From Scytalidium lignicola (taxonomy: Eukaryota; Ascomycota; Leotiomycetes): 24,861 nt of DNA. Below the pieces are notes generated by a model, which saw only the letters and a list, made by a program, of their open reading frames with translations, had not been told where the DNA came from and made no database searches. Shown here in pieces: positions 1 through 9,264 of this stretch (the first letter of the stretch is position 1; each line of letters opens with the position of its first letter). A program made the translations under genes and the position numbers. Location of the stretch: positions 1 through 24,861 of the forward strand of contig NCSJ02000479.1 in the NCBI GenBank assembly GCA_002812745.2. The letters run 5' to 3'.

Positions 1-1020
1 CTAAAAGGCATTATCAAAAGATACTAGATTACTTATGTTATAAATACTTAGTAGAATTATTATAACTATATCTATTAAGACAAAATAAAGGAATTCTTGA
101 AGAGTAACATCTTAGATAACCTTACTTATACCTTTGAAGTTATTATAAAGTTATATTACCTTGAACAGAAATTAAACTAGAAATTCAATTCTTTCCTAGA
201 CAATTATAAGAATATTAAGTTGAAATTATTAAAGTACTTACTTGAGGGATATCAAGTGTATAACCTCTTGGACAAACTTCAACTAAAGTTGAAAAAGCAA
301 ATTGTGTCTTAAGGTATATTAACTATTAGGATAAAGCTGATCAGTGTAATATAAAGGGTTAAAATGTTAATTGTAACTTAAGGAAGAGGTATTATAACAA
401 GAGGTATAGTTATAACTAATCAGCTAGGAAACCAAGGTAGATAAATGAGTTAGATGAGTAAGACTTCAAGTATGTCTTAAGTAAATTAAACTTCTTTAGT
501 ACAAAAAGTAACAACTGTCAATACTATCCTTCTTAATGACTAACTAACAACAAAGAGAAGAAGAGTTGTTAAACTGTTGTTTTCTAAGGTCTAATATTAT
601 TAATATAAGAAATTAGGTTATTATGCTAATAATTGCCCTTAGACATTCAATGTAAATATTATACTATTAAGTAAGAGAGTAACAGTTGCTTAATAAGAAG
701 ATAAATACCTTTTAAGACAGTTAGAAGTAAAAGTTTCTCTCCAACTTGAAAGGAAATAAGTAATGAAGACAGCCTTATTAGATACAAGGTCAGATTTGAA
801 TATTGTATATCATTACCTCTTGTCAGACAAAGTAATGAAGGAGGTTAGTTAGTACTTAGTAATAAGATAACTTTATAGACAAAATGTTCTTACTTATAGA
901 ACTCTGGATATTGTGACTTGTATTACTAATAGCTAAGGACTTGAGAGGATAGAATATCATAACTTTGTAATAGTTAAGTTTAATAAATATGAAATTGTAT
1001 TAGGAAAGCCATAGTATGAT
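1..1020 (+). other. gag C-terminus, CCHC zinc knuckle and aspartic protease segment of the chromovirus
   Basis: Part of the polyprotein relic. Positions 1-560 read as gag-like sequence (for example FNSFLDNYKNIKLKL near 200-245). A zinc knuckle with exact C-x2-C-x4-H-x4-C spacing falls at codons 595, 604, 619 and 634; the first three now read TAT (Tyr) and only the last is TGC. All three losses fit TGT-to-TAT or CAT-to-TAT transitions. The protease active site is at 781-789, reading Asp-Thr-Arg where the family has Asp-Thr-Gly (GGG to AGG). The protease's C-terminal ILG-x-PW motif is at about 997-1014, with Trp replaced by TAG. All of this is in one frame. Confidence 0.85.
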
Positions 1021-1439
1021 AATGTAAAGTTATGAGTTATTTGTTACAAAGAAGATACTTAGGTATTTCCTCTTCAAGAGTAATACTTATCATTAATCAT
1101 TATAAAAAGACAACTTCGAAAAGTTAACTGTATAGCTAAGTATACTGTAGTTTTGGTTAGAACAATCCTTATTCCCTTAGATGCACAGGAGAATACTAGT
1201 AAGAAAGTTGGTAGAATGCAACTTGTACATCTAAGGGAGTATGATGATTACTTGAATGTCTTTAATATAAACTTAGCTAGAATTCTGCTCTCTCATACCT
1301 CTTTAAAGTATTATATCAACCTAGAAGAAGGACAAACTCTACCTTGAGGACTTATTTATACCTTAGCTGAAGATAAGCTTGTAATACTTTATAATTACTT
1401 AAAAGTTGTTACACAAAAGGGATAAATCTAACTCTTGAT

Positions 1440-2600
1440 CAGTCTAGCAAAAGCTTTTATATTGTTTATACCTAAGTTAAAAGATAAGTTATAACTTTGT
1501 GTTGACTACTAAGGACTAAACAAGATTACTAAGAAAAACTATACTATATTACCCTTAATTTCAGAAATTATTAGTTGATTATTTAAGGTTAGATACTTTA
1601 CTAAGTTGGATTTGAAAGATACTTATTATTAGATATACATTCATGAGGGAGATGAGTAGAAGACAATGTTCAGAATTAAGTATAAACACTTTGAATATCT
1701 TGTTATGTTATTTAGACTTTCGAATGCACTAACTACNTTTTTAAACATATATCAATTAAGTACTAACAAGTTTAATCAACGTCATTTGTATTGTATACCT
1801 TGATAATATTTTGATTTATATAAAGGATGAGGAATTACATATACAAGTTGTTTGTGATATACTAGTTAAGTTGTAACAATAAAGCTTTTATGCAAACTTA
1901 GAGAAATGTATATTCCATTCTTAGACAATTACCTTTTTAAGCTTTGTAATTACCCTTAAAGGTATAAGCATAGAGAAAGAACATGTTATAGCTATTGTTA
2001 AGTAGCCAGAACCTAGAAGTGTAAAAGACATGTAGATCTTTCTTAGCTTCACTAGGTTTTATTGCTAGTTTATCAAAGGTTATTCAAAGGTTGTTGTACT
2101 ATTAATAAATATATTGAAGAAAGGACATTTATCAACCTTCTAACTAACTCTTCTACAATAAGAAGTATTCGTGAAGATGTGTGTCTTATTCATAATTACT
2201 TTACTATTATATTATTATAACTTGAAGTTACTTATTAGGTTAGAGACAAATGCTTTGGATTTTGTGGTTGGCATGATTATGACCTAATTGTGGGAAGGGC
2301 ACTAACATCTTGTTATATATATGTTGAAGAAGTTGAAAGAGGTTAAACTATATTATAATACTCTAGATGCTGAGTTGTTAACTATTATAAAGGCTTTCAG
2401 GACATGAAGACATTACTTGTTATATATACAATATCCTGTTGAAGTTTTGACTAATTACTTAAACTATCGTTACCTTGCTTTTAAACTACAGCTGAACAGC
2501 AAGCAAGCTTATTGATTATAAGAATTATCTAGATATAATTTTAAGATTAAGTATAGACTAAGCTCTTAGAACTTTGCTGATAAGTTGTTAAGAAGATTTG
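1440..2600 (+). other. Reverse transcriptase and RNase H segment of the chromovirus
   Basis: The reverse transcriptase begins near LCVDY-x-GLNKIT (about 1495-1530) and includes YFTKLDLKDTYY (about 1590-1630) and the catalytic box at 1796-1810, which reads Y-L-D-N-I where the family has Y-L-D-D; the second aspartate is lost by GAT to AAT. The reading frame slips by one at the N in the T-run at 1737-1742, exactly between the palm motifs. RNase H follows at about 2220-2600, with its first catalytic Asp also read as Asn (RLETNALDFVVG), and a recognisable TLDAELLTI and tether region ending in FADKLLRRFD. Both enzymes are therefore catalytically dead as well as riddled with stops. Confidence 0.9.
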
Positions 2601-3129
2601 ATCTATGAGATATGACTAATGTTATAACAGTATATCAAGAGTTGTTGTCAAGTTTTCTTAATAAGTTTTTACAGATGCTAAATGTAAGTAGTAAAGAACC
2701 TGTGAGCTTGTTAAGTCAAGGTTTTGTTGACTAGTCAGAGGAAGTAAATTCCTTGACAACTAAACTCATTTTGCCAGATAGTCAAGACCTTGTTAATCAG
2801 TCACAAGAGCTTAACAGCTTTATAACAATTAAACTTGAAGGTGCTCAGAATATTATATCTTTCTAGGATAATGTTGTTGTTAGAGTTACAAGTTGTAAAT
2901 TATATATTCTTTTAATACAAGCTAGAAAAGCCAAAGCTATAACAATGTCAGAGGACTTGTTATTTAGCTTTGTAGATATTATTCATGAAGTATAACAAAA
3001 GGATACTTTTGTTGTCAATAAAGAATAAAAGTAATAATATAACAAGTAATCTATTGCTAGAATCTTAAAATATAACCTTTAAACATTAGAAGATAATAAG
3101 CTTTTGAGGTATTGAGGACATGTTTACAT

Positions 3130-4020
3130 CCTTGATAATTACTTATTAAAGATTGAATTATTAAATATTTTCTATAATACTCTTATTAGTAAACATCTAA
3201 ATATTATTAAAGTTTTAAAATAGTTAGCTAATTATTACCATTAGAATAGTTTGTNAAAAAAACATTAAGAAGTATATCTCTACTTGTACTATTTACTAGA
3301 GAACCAAGTTGAGACACTATCTACTTTATAATAAGTTAATATCCTTATTAATACTAACTAGACCTTTTGAAGAAATCTTAATAGATTTCATTATTAAATT
3401 ATCATTTTCTACTTCTTTCAAGGGTAAAGAATATAATACTATTTTAATAGTAATTTACAAGTTTATCAAATACTCAATTTATATCTTTACTACCAAGTAT
3501 ATTAGTACTAATAAAGTTGTTAAGTTGTTATTACATTATATTGTTTAACTGTTTAGTTTATTTAAAGGTATAATATCTGATTAAGATACTTGATTCAAGA
3601 ACAAGTTCTAAGTGTTCCTTTACTATTACCTAGTAATGAAGAAGCAGATAAATACTGTATAACATCTTTAGACTGACAACTAAACTGAATGTTAAAACTA
3701 GAACTTAGAATATTACTTACAAGTTTACTACTCCTTTACTTAGGACAATTAAACAACTAAGCTGTACTTAACAGAGTATATTTACAATACTTTATAATAT
3801 TTCACTATACAGACATCCCTTGTAAAAGCCCTTATAAGATATAAACCACAAGGACTAGCAAAGCTAAGGCTAACCAGTAGAGAACCTCCTTTTAAAGTGT
3901 TAACAATCATTAAAAGAGTTGAAGAGTTACAAGAAAGTTATAATAAGATCATAAGTCTACTTCAACATACTCAGAAACTTTATAAGAAATAGTATAACCA
4001 ATGTTGAATACTAAAGTTTT
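3130..4020 (+). other. Integrase of the chromovirus, D,D(35)E triad codons retained
   Basis: The integrase starts with the zinc-binding region (CTIY-x-RTK at about 3285-3312, the second Cys lost). The catalytic core follows: first Asp at 3384-3386 (EEILIDFI), second Asp at 3579-3581 (GIISD), Glu at 3687-3689 (TDN-x-TE). The last two codons are exactly 36 apart, giving the D,D(35)E spacing, and all three share one frame. After the core comes the linker that leads into the chromodomain. Stops occur throughout, so survival of the triad codons is chance; GAA and GAC/GAT codons not in a RIP-favoured context would be expected to persist. Confidence 0.9.
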
Positions 4021-4274
4021 TTAACTTTAAAGATTAAATATTAATCTTTATTACTTATATCAAGTAATAATAACCTTGTTATAAGTTCATTAACAAATAC
4101 TTAAAGCTTTAGAAAATAATAAAGGTAATAAGAGATCATAACCTTACTTATAAGCTAGATATGCTAAAGTAAATTCATATCTACCTTATTTTCCTTATCT
4201 TTACTTTTGAGTTGTATAAGAAGTAAGAGAATAATAACTTAAAATTAGAGAAGGTAAGTATTATTAACTTAAAC

Positions 4275-4440
4275 AATGAATATGAAGTAAAAGTAATCTT
4301 AGACTATGAATAGTAAAGAAGAATTTTCAAATACTTTATTAATTAGAAAGAATACATTAATGAAGAAGATTCTTAAGAATTACAAGAAAATATTAATAAT
4401 GATAAAATGTTAAAAGAGTATAATAAGAAATATAATCTAG
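4275..4440 (+). other. Chromodomain at the C-terminus of the chromoviral polyprotein
   Basis: NEYEVKVILDYE followed by an aromatic/Lys-rich strand (KYFIN-x-KEYINEEDS) and an acidic helix (ELQENINNDKMLKEYN) is the chromodomain fold expected after the integrase in chromoviruses, where it steers integration to marked heterochromatin. The Trp and Gln codons within it have become TAG or TAA. The tail ends in basic residues (RKKQERLRRLATTL) just before the stop at 4503-4505. Confidence 0.88.
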
Positions 4441-4505
4441 ATCTGAACAACTTTAAAGTTAGGAAAAAGCAAGAAAGACTTAGAAGGCTAGCAACTACCT
4501 TGTAA

Positions 4506-5480
4506 TAAAGGTGATTAATGTACTTCAGGTAATTTTTCATAAAGTATAGTACAAAACATAATTGTAAGAAAGAAAACGTTATAAGATAATAGTTTGAATT
4601 CATTTAAAATACACTTAGCTAAGAATTTAACATTAACTTAACATCAATTAAGTAAAAGACTAGTTTTAGCCTTGTAAGGCAAGCAAAGAGAAAAACCAGA
4701 TGTTTAAGCTTTAACCTCATAAGGGGTAAGCAAGAGAAGAGTAAGAGTTATACTTTATTATCATCATTATTATCTTCATTATTACCTTCATTATCAGAGG
4801 GCTCTTTTGTCTTAGGATATTATCCTTTGATTAGCACTTACCTAATAATAACTATACAAGTAACTTATTATTTTATTATAATTTATACAAAGACTTTCTA
4901 CTTCTTTAAAAAGACTTGTCATATCCTTAAATATCTTTTCTAATGAACAACTTAATAACTTTAATACTAAGATACTTCTCTCTTTTTACTTGGTTAACTC
5001 TTCTTGCTTAAGTTTTTAAAGATATAAGGAAAGTATACTTTTGAAGTTCTTAATAAATTAAAGGCTTTTTGAAATAGTTACTTATGTTACCTTGACATTA
5101 TCCTAATACTAGGTTAGCAAAAGCTTAACATTAACAATAACTATTACATTGAAACTTATATTAGAAATACTATTATATATAATAATAATAGTATAAAGTA
5201 CTTTACTTTGTACCTTTAACAAACTAGTTGGCTAGCAGGAAGTTAGCAAGTAACTAACTATCAGTTCATAAGAACAAACAAAGAAGGAAGAATATACTTA
5301 CCAGAAGACAAGCTTTATTGTTCTACTTGTAGTATGAACATTTTAAAGATTAGCTTACAGAACATTAGTTAAGTAGTTGTATAATAACAATAAAGTAATT
5401 ATACAACAATAATCATGACTTACTAATATCATTTGCATACTGTTACAGAATATTAACNTTTTTACTTAGACAAGTTATAA
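4506..5480. other. AT-rich DNA with no recognisable gene
   Basis: This stretch follows the chromovirus stop codon. It should hold the 3' untranslated part and 3' LTR, but I see no clear polypurine tract, no TG...CA pair and no conserved protein in six frames. TAT/ATT-rich low-complexity sequence occurs around 4750-4800. RIP has probably erased the ends. Confidence 0.5.
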
Positions 5481-5489
5481 AGATATCAT

Positions 5490-5960
5490 TAATATAATGC
5501 TTCTTTATCAGTAAGAATAAAAGGTTTAATGTTTACTAGTATTATTACAAGAGCTTAGCAAGAGGTTAGTAAGTGTTATAACTAAAGTTAAACAAGAGTA
5601 TAAGAAGAAAGAAGAGATATCCTAGAGTTAAATAAAAGGTACAAAGCAAACTAAATTGAAGAATCAAGAAAGAGTATAACAAAGAATAAGTTATAACTTA
5701 GCAGAAGACAATTCTACTATATGATTCCTAGAGAAAAGAAGTGATAACTGAACAAAGGTGAAGGTAGGAAAACAAGTTAAATTAGAAGATCAAGGAAAAG
5801 TATAGTAAAGAGTAAGTTATAACTTAATAAGAGATAATTCTACTTTGGGAATCTTAACAAATGAAGGTGAGGAAAAGAGAAGTATAATAAAAGAAAGGAC
5901 AACAAGAAAGTTACAGCCTAATAAGAGCAATGCTAGTAGAAAGTTATGAGAACATAGTAA
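5490..5960 (+). pseudogene. Coding-like relic of unknown family with an in-frame 42-codon repeat
   Basis: One + frame stays readable for about 150 codons with few stops, all of RIP type. It is rich in Lys, Glu and Gln, for example VITKVKQEYKKKEE near 5580-5620. Two imperfect repeat units sit 126 bp apart (5645-5723 and 5771-5849), a multiple of three, and both encode a segment like QERV-xx-RISYNL-xx-DNST. This suggests a disordered gag-like or transposon-encoded protein. I do not recognise the family, and low complexity in AT-rich DNA could also produce this appearance. Confidence 0.3.
5645..5850. repeat. Imperfect tandem repeat, two units, period about 126 bp
   Basis: The first unit is at 5645-5723 and the second at 5771-5849. 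Shared blocks include GAGTATAACAAAGAATAAGT / AAGTATAGTAAAGAGTAAGT and TTATAACTTA followed by AATTCTACT. The differences are mainly transitions. An AAAGGTGAAGGTAGG-like block also recurs after each unit. Confidence 0.65.
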
Positions 5961-6523
5961 AGTTCTTCAAAAAGNAAAAGTAGTATTAACAATTATTAGT
6001 TGATACTTGGAAAAAGAAGTAAAATCAAAGGAGAGAATACTTATTTAAATGAATATATACAATAGCTTAAGGCTTGGAGAATATTACTATTAAAGCTTTT
6101 CTTAATAAGTATATTTAGCATAATGAAATTATGTTGAAAGAGCAAGAGTAATAACATCTTTGTTATAAAGCTTGGTAATTGTTCACAACTACTTAGTTAC
6201 AAGCAAACTACAGTTTAGAAAGGAAGTTTACAATAAGAGTAAGATGTTCAACTCTTAGCCTTATTATAACTTGCAATGTTAAATTGAAAGAACAAAGAAA
6301 GATCTTCAGAGCCTAGTAAGAGGTTTGCTAAAGCTTTATTGTAAGGTCAATACTAAGAGATGTCTTGTGTTTACTGAAATGACAAACATACCAAGGCATT
6401 AAGGCCAGAAGTACTAAGTTTAACACTCTTTGTCTAGAGTCTAATTGTAGAATAAGAAAGTACTACATTCTGTCGCTGCATCTTAGCAGGTAATACAACT
6501 GTAGCTCCTGAGGATAAGAGCTT
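5961..6523. other. Transition from AT-rich to moderate-GC DNA, no assigned gene
   Basis: Scattered coding-like patches on the + strand (for example around 6290-6400) have TAA/TAG stops and no family I recognise. Base composition shifts towards moderate GC from about 6350. This may be the internal 3' part of the retroelement whose LTR starts at 6540, but I cannot show it. Confidence 0.35.
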
Positions 6524-6536
6524 GGAAGGGAGGAGA
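6524..6536 (+). other. Polypurine-tract-like run next to the LTR
   Basis: GGAAGGGAGGAGA lies three bases before the LTR start. In LTR retrotransposons the plus-strand primer is a purine run directly abutting the 3' LTR. Its presence suggests that the LTR is a 3' LTR whose element extends leftwards. Confidence 0.5.
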
Positions 6537-6539
6537 TAT

Positions 6540-6805
6540 TGTCAAAGCCTTAGTACACTAATCACGTGAAGGGTGGAAAAGGATAGTAGTCTGAGTCCTA
6601 GCCGCTCCTTAGCTGCTGACTCCCGTCTATAAAGAGGGGGTTTCCCCTTCTTTTTGACAGGAGTCAGAGATCAATCTTGTAATTTTAGAAGAGCACCGAG
6701 TTTTAGAGCGAATCTACACCTAACCAACTGCTATCTCACTGCTAGTCTCCTATTATGTTTCAGCCTCCTGGTCTCTCTTCACTCTACGTACGGATACCCC
6801 TGACA
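6540..6805 (+). repeat. LTR of a retrotransposon (266 bp), little RIP damage
   Basis: The boundaries are TGTCA (6540-6544) and TGACA (6801-6805), the short inverted repeat typical of LTRs. Inside are a CACGTG (about 6564-6569), a TATA box TATAAA at 6628-6633 followed by a G/C-rich start region, and higher GC than the retroelement DNA to the left. A purine tract precedes it. The five bases on each side (GATAT and AGTTT) do not match, so there is no target-site duplication to prove a solo LTR. Its right edge falls directly inside a Tc1-like transposase relic. Confidence 0.75.
6628..6633 (+). promoter_or_regulatory. TATA box within the LTR
   Basis: TATAAA in the middle of the LTR, followed by a purine-rich then pyrimidine-rich stretch (GAGGGGGTTTCCCC), is the expected position for the promoter at the U3/R junction of a gypsy-type LTR. 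Confidence 0.5.
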
Positions 6806-7676
6806 AGTTTAAAGTAATATTATATATGCTTAATAGGATTAAGATCAGGAGAATATAGTAACCAATTCTTTAATATTATTAGCAATATGAATAGAAGTAT
6901 TGTCCTGTATGAATTCATAGCCTGACTCTAAGTTTGCATATATAAAAGCTAATTCTGCCTCCAAAACCTCTAGATAAGATTTGGCATTATATCTATGCTT
7001 CTTAGACTTAAAATCTTTATCCATAATATAAAGGTTATACTTTCTATGATCTTAGAAGTAGCTTCAAACCATGACTTTCATAGTCTTATTAGTTGAGTAA
7101 GTTTGTACTATTTCTGGGTGTTATTTTTGCAAAAGAGTACAAAAGCATTATTCTTTTCTTTTGCCTTTTCCCTTTTCCACAGAACACTCATTACTCCACA
7201 TAACTATACCCTATTCCTCTACATTCCTACTTATATTTAAGATACTAAGCAAGCCTTTTGGCTGCATGTTCTGGTGTGAGATAAGGACAGCACTTAGTTA
7301 TTCAATTCTATATGCCATGCCTCTTGAGAATACTCTTGACAGTATTCTTAGAACAAGTAAGAGAACACCTCTCAATGAGCTCCTTGTAAGTGTCCTTGGG
7401 ATGAGAACGAGCATGTCTTAGCACTTTGCATTCATCTGCTAGTATATAAGATAATAGCCTCCCAGATCTATACTGAGAAGTGCCATCTTCTCTTAAATGG
7501 TCAAGGTTGATAGTATTCCTAACAGTCTCATAAGGGAGCTGATATTTGCGTGAGATGGATGTATTAGATGCGCCTTCAGTTTTAGAGCTAGAAATTTGTC
7601 CTCTTTGGTATGGAGCGAAATCAGGACCTCTTGTATTTCCAAAGATTGACCTAAATGGAGTTCGTTGAGGTGGCAT
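6806..7676 (-). pseudogene. Tc1-like (IS630/Tc1/mariner) transposase relic, C-terminus cut by the LTR
   Basis: The ATG at 7676 opens MPPQRTPF, typical of fungal Tc1-like transposases. A helix-turn-helix region follows (PYQRGQISSSKTEGASNTSI, then RKYQLPYETVRNTI), open down to about 7308. Beyond a stop the reading continues through EEWGIVMWSNECSVE (first catalytic Asp read as Asn, codon 7190-7192), a linker (YNLYIMDKDFKSKKHRYNAK), EFIQDNTSIH (second Asp) and YSPDLNPI-K, where the catalytic Glu reads Lys. About ten codons expected between the second Asp block and the Trp of the third block are missing. The remaining C-terminal hundred or so residues are absent: the sequence runs into the LTR at 6805. 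Dead by several independent lesions. Confidence 0.88.
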
Positions 7677-7766
7677 ATTCAAGCTGTTGTGTAAGTATGT
7701 TAAGAATGAAGAACGCGCCTTTTCGCGTTTTAGGTAAAATAAGCGAGAACTTGTTGGCGGTGACTG
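7677..7766 (-). repeat. Probable 5' terminal sequence of the Tc1-like element, at a TA target
   Basis: Helitron-derived protein similarity stops at about 7768, and a TA dinucleotide is at 7767-7768. Read on the minus strand, the element starts CAGTCACCGCCAACAAG, followed by about 90 bp to the transposase ATG. Tc1-like elements insert at TA, so this is the likely terminus. The partner terminus is not seen to the left, consistent with loss at the LTR junction. Confidence 0.5.
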
Positions 7767-8249
7767 TAAGTCTTGTATCTGTAGTAATATTGCTAGGCTG
7801 AAGAATAATAATACTTAAATTTTGAGGTAGAACAAGGAGCTTTTTGTAAACTTTACCTATATTTCGCAAGAAATTGATAATATGACCAGTATAACTATAC
7901 TGTTGACTATGAATCTGACAGACCTCCACATGAACGTGAATCCTAGCAATTAACATCTCCTCAACTTGAGTTAATAGTGGCAGATGTTAGAAAGCTTTTC
8001 AGGGTCTATATTGTTCTGTTTACTCATGAAATCAGGCTTTCCCACCAACTTAGAACTGTCCCTTTGTCTACAAGTCTTACACTTGCTATTTTAGATATCT
8101 ACGTGAAATTATCTTTTTTNGACAAATAGCACATGTTTCGAGTATATTTCTCTTTAATTTATAGTGGAAATCTTGTAATAGCGACCAATCTTCTTCTGAA
8201 ATAGCTGCGTCATTTGGTTGTTGTGGTTGTTGGTTTTGAGGTGGCAATT

Positions 8250-8303
8250 CAGGTATATCAGGTATATCAGGTATTAAGTATATTAAATATATTAGGTATA
8301 TCG
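8250..8303. repeat. 9-bp minisatellite in the Helitron linker
   Basis: Six 9-bp units run from CAGGTATAT through progressively diverged copies. On the minus strand each unit reads as Ile-Pro-Asp or a mutated version, so it is an in-frame protein repeat of the Helitron linker. The T and A changes in the distal units fit RIP. Confidence 0.7.
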
Positions 8304-8866
8304 ATTGAGGCTGTGGTCAGGGAAGACAGCAAATCTGAAGATATAAGAGTTATAAACAGCCGTGGTTGAGGTATATTCGAGGGGGAGAGAGGTAAAGATA
8401 GTAGTTGAGGTATACTTGTTACAAAAGGAGGCCTTATTAGAGGGTGTTAGCAGAAGAGAACAGTAAAGGGGTATTTGCTGAAGATGGAGAAGAAGGCTTA
8501 TTCTGAGCCATCAAAGCACTCAGAGAAGGTGTTATAGAGTGTTCAATACACTGACAGTCTTGAAGTTGGTGGCGTCTTCGAATTTCTACTTGTTTTCGAC
8601 GTGCTTCAGCTGTAACAAAGTCATCCTGACTGTTCTGACCACGGGGAAGGAAGGTCGATAGCTTTCAGCGTTTGGATTTGGGTGATTTGTTAGGAGATTC
8701 GACTGTACGTTTCAGGGCCGACCGAAGAGATTTAAGTGTAGGTTTATCAGAACGGCAAGCTGCACAACGTGTAGTAGATCTCTTCGTTTTAGAAGACACA
8801 AAGCTAGCAACATCTACAGAACGGTGGCAATTAGGGCACTTACGAAAGGTTGGCTCAAGTGCTCCA

Positions 8867-8883
8867 CCCCCCCCCCCCCCCCC
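8867..8883. repeat. C17 homopolymer at the Helitron N-terminus
   Basis: Seventeen consecutive C (G on the coding strand) lie just upstream of the first Cys-pair block. The run length decides the frame between the possible start region and the conserved block, so the start of the Helitron ORF cannot be placed from this sequence. Confidence 0.95.
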
Positions 8884-8950
8884 TCTGCAAGCGAGAGTTT
8901 TTTTGCTGAATCAGGAGACTTTTTCACGCTATTTTAGTCACCTTACAGAA

Positions 8951-9076
8951 TAGTTATAGCATTAGAAATTGAAAACGGTGCAGTCGCTTACAAGTATTAA
9001 AGCAGCATGGATTTTGAGTATATCGCGCAAATGATTGGTCTGTTGGTGTGCGAGTATTTCTTGACACCCCCTTACA
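8951..9076. other. Short spacer ending in a second transposon-end-like sequence
   Basis: No coding evidence. The last bases (9063-9076, GACACCCCCTTACA) match the outer end of the Tc1-like element that starts at 9077, but in the opposite orientation, forming a 29-bp near-palindrome with it. Confidence 0.55.
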
Positions 9077-9115
9077 TACGTAAAGGGGTGTCAGAAAAGG
9101 CTCGGCCATCCCATG
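9077..9115 (+). repeat. Left terminal inverted repeat of the Tc1-like element
   Basis: Starts TACGTAAAGGGGTGTC and continues CAGAAAAGGCTC. It matches the reverse complement of 10331-10369 at 35 of 39 positions by eye. Confidence 0.9.
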
Positions 9116-9264
9116 CAAGGTGGTAAAGCCAATATACTGCCGCTTTTATAACCGAGCATTGTTTACACTTGTCCTCCCTACTTTATTTACATATATTTTC
9201 TATGGCATAGATACTTTTATACGTGTACAATTTAAAACCAAAATTCAGGATGGCTATTCTGAAT

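Larger units (their letters stand above)
1..4505 (+). pseudogene. Ty3/gypsy chromovirus gag-pol polyprotein, RIP-degraded, 5' truncated by window edge
   Basis: A dead LTR-retrotransposon polyprotein. In order I can read the end of gag, a CCHC zinc knuckle, an aspartic protease, reverse transcriptase, RNase H, an integrase zinc-binding part and core, and a C-terminal chromodomain, which is the order of fungal chromoviruses. The frame is 1 up to the N at 1737, frame 2 up to the N at 3255, then frame 3. Each N sits at an A/T run, and ignoring both Ns puts everything in one frame, so gag and pol were probably a single ORF. Dozens of in-frame TAA/TAG codons replace expected Gln or Trp codons, which is the RIP pattern. 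The last codon before two successive stops is at 4500-4502. The 5' end and 5' LTR lie outside the window and no matching 3' LTR is recognisable just downstream. Family identity is secure; activity is impossible. Confidence 0.93.
7769..8950 (-). pseudogene. Helitron replicase-helicase N-terminal part, truncated by the Tc1-like insertion
   Basis: Read on the minus strand, the first block (about 8863-8670) has Cys pairs, KCPNCHRS and CAACRSDK, then a basic stretch. A second block in the same frame (about 8640-8450) follows one TGA. Next comes a Pro/Gln/Asn-rich linker containing a 9-bp repeat, then CAIC (about 8130), CKTCRQRD (about 8080), MSKQNNIDPEKL, and after a frame change VEEMLIARIHVHVEVC through ILQPSNITTDTRL, ending at about 7770. 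This order matches the N-terminal region of fungal Helitron-like polyproteins (the domain catalogued as DUF6570). The Rep and helicase domains are absent. Ignoring the N at 8120 joins the two zinc-binding blocks in one frame. Most stops look RIP-derived. Confidence 0.82.

Noticed and set aside
5395..5470. Minus-strand QYANDI, reminiscent of a LINE reverse-transcriptase YADD box
   Set aside because: No neighbouring RT motifs in any frame; AT-rich DNA gives such short matches easily.
7161..7421. Plus-strand open stretch of 86 codons
   Set aside because: Antisense to the Tc1-like transposase that is recognisable on the minus strand.
8672..8953. Plus-strand open stretch with a polyproline run
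   Set aside because: The proline run is just the C17 tract, and the opposite strand carries the Cys-pair blocks of the Helitron protein.
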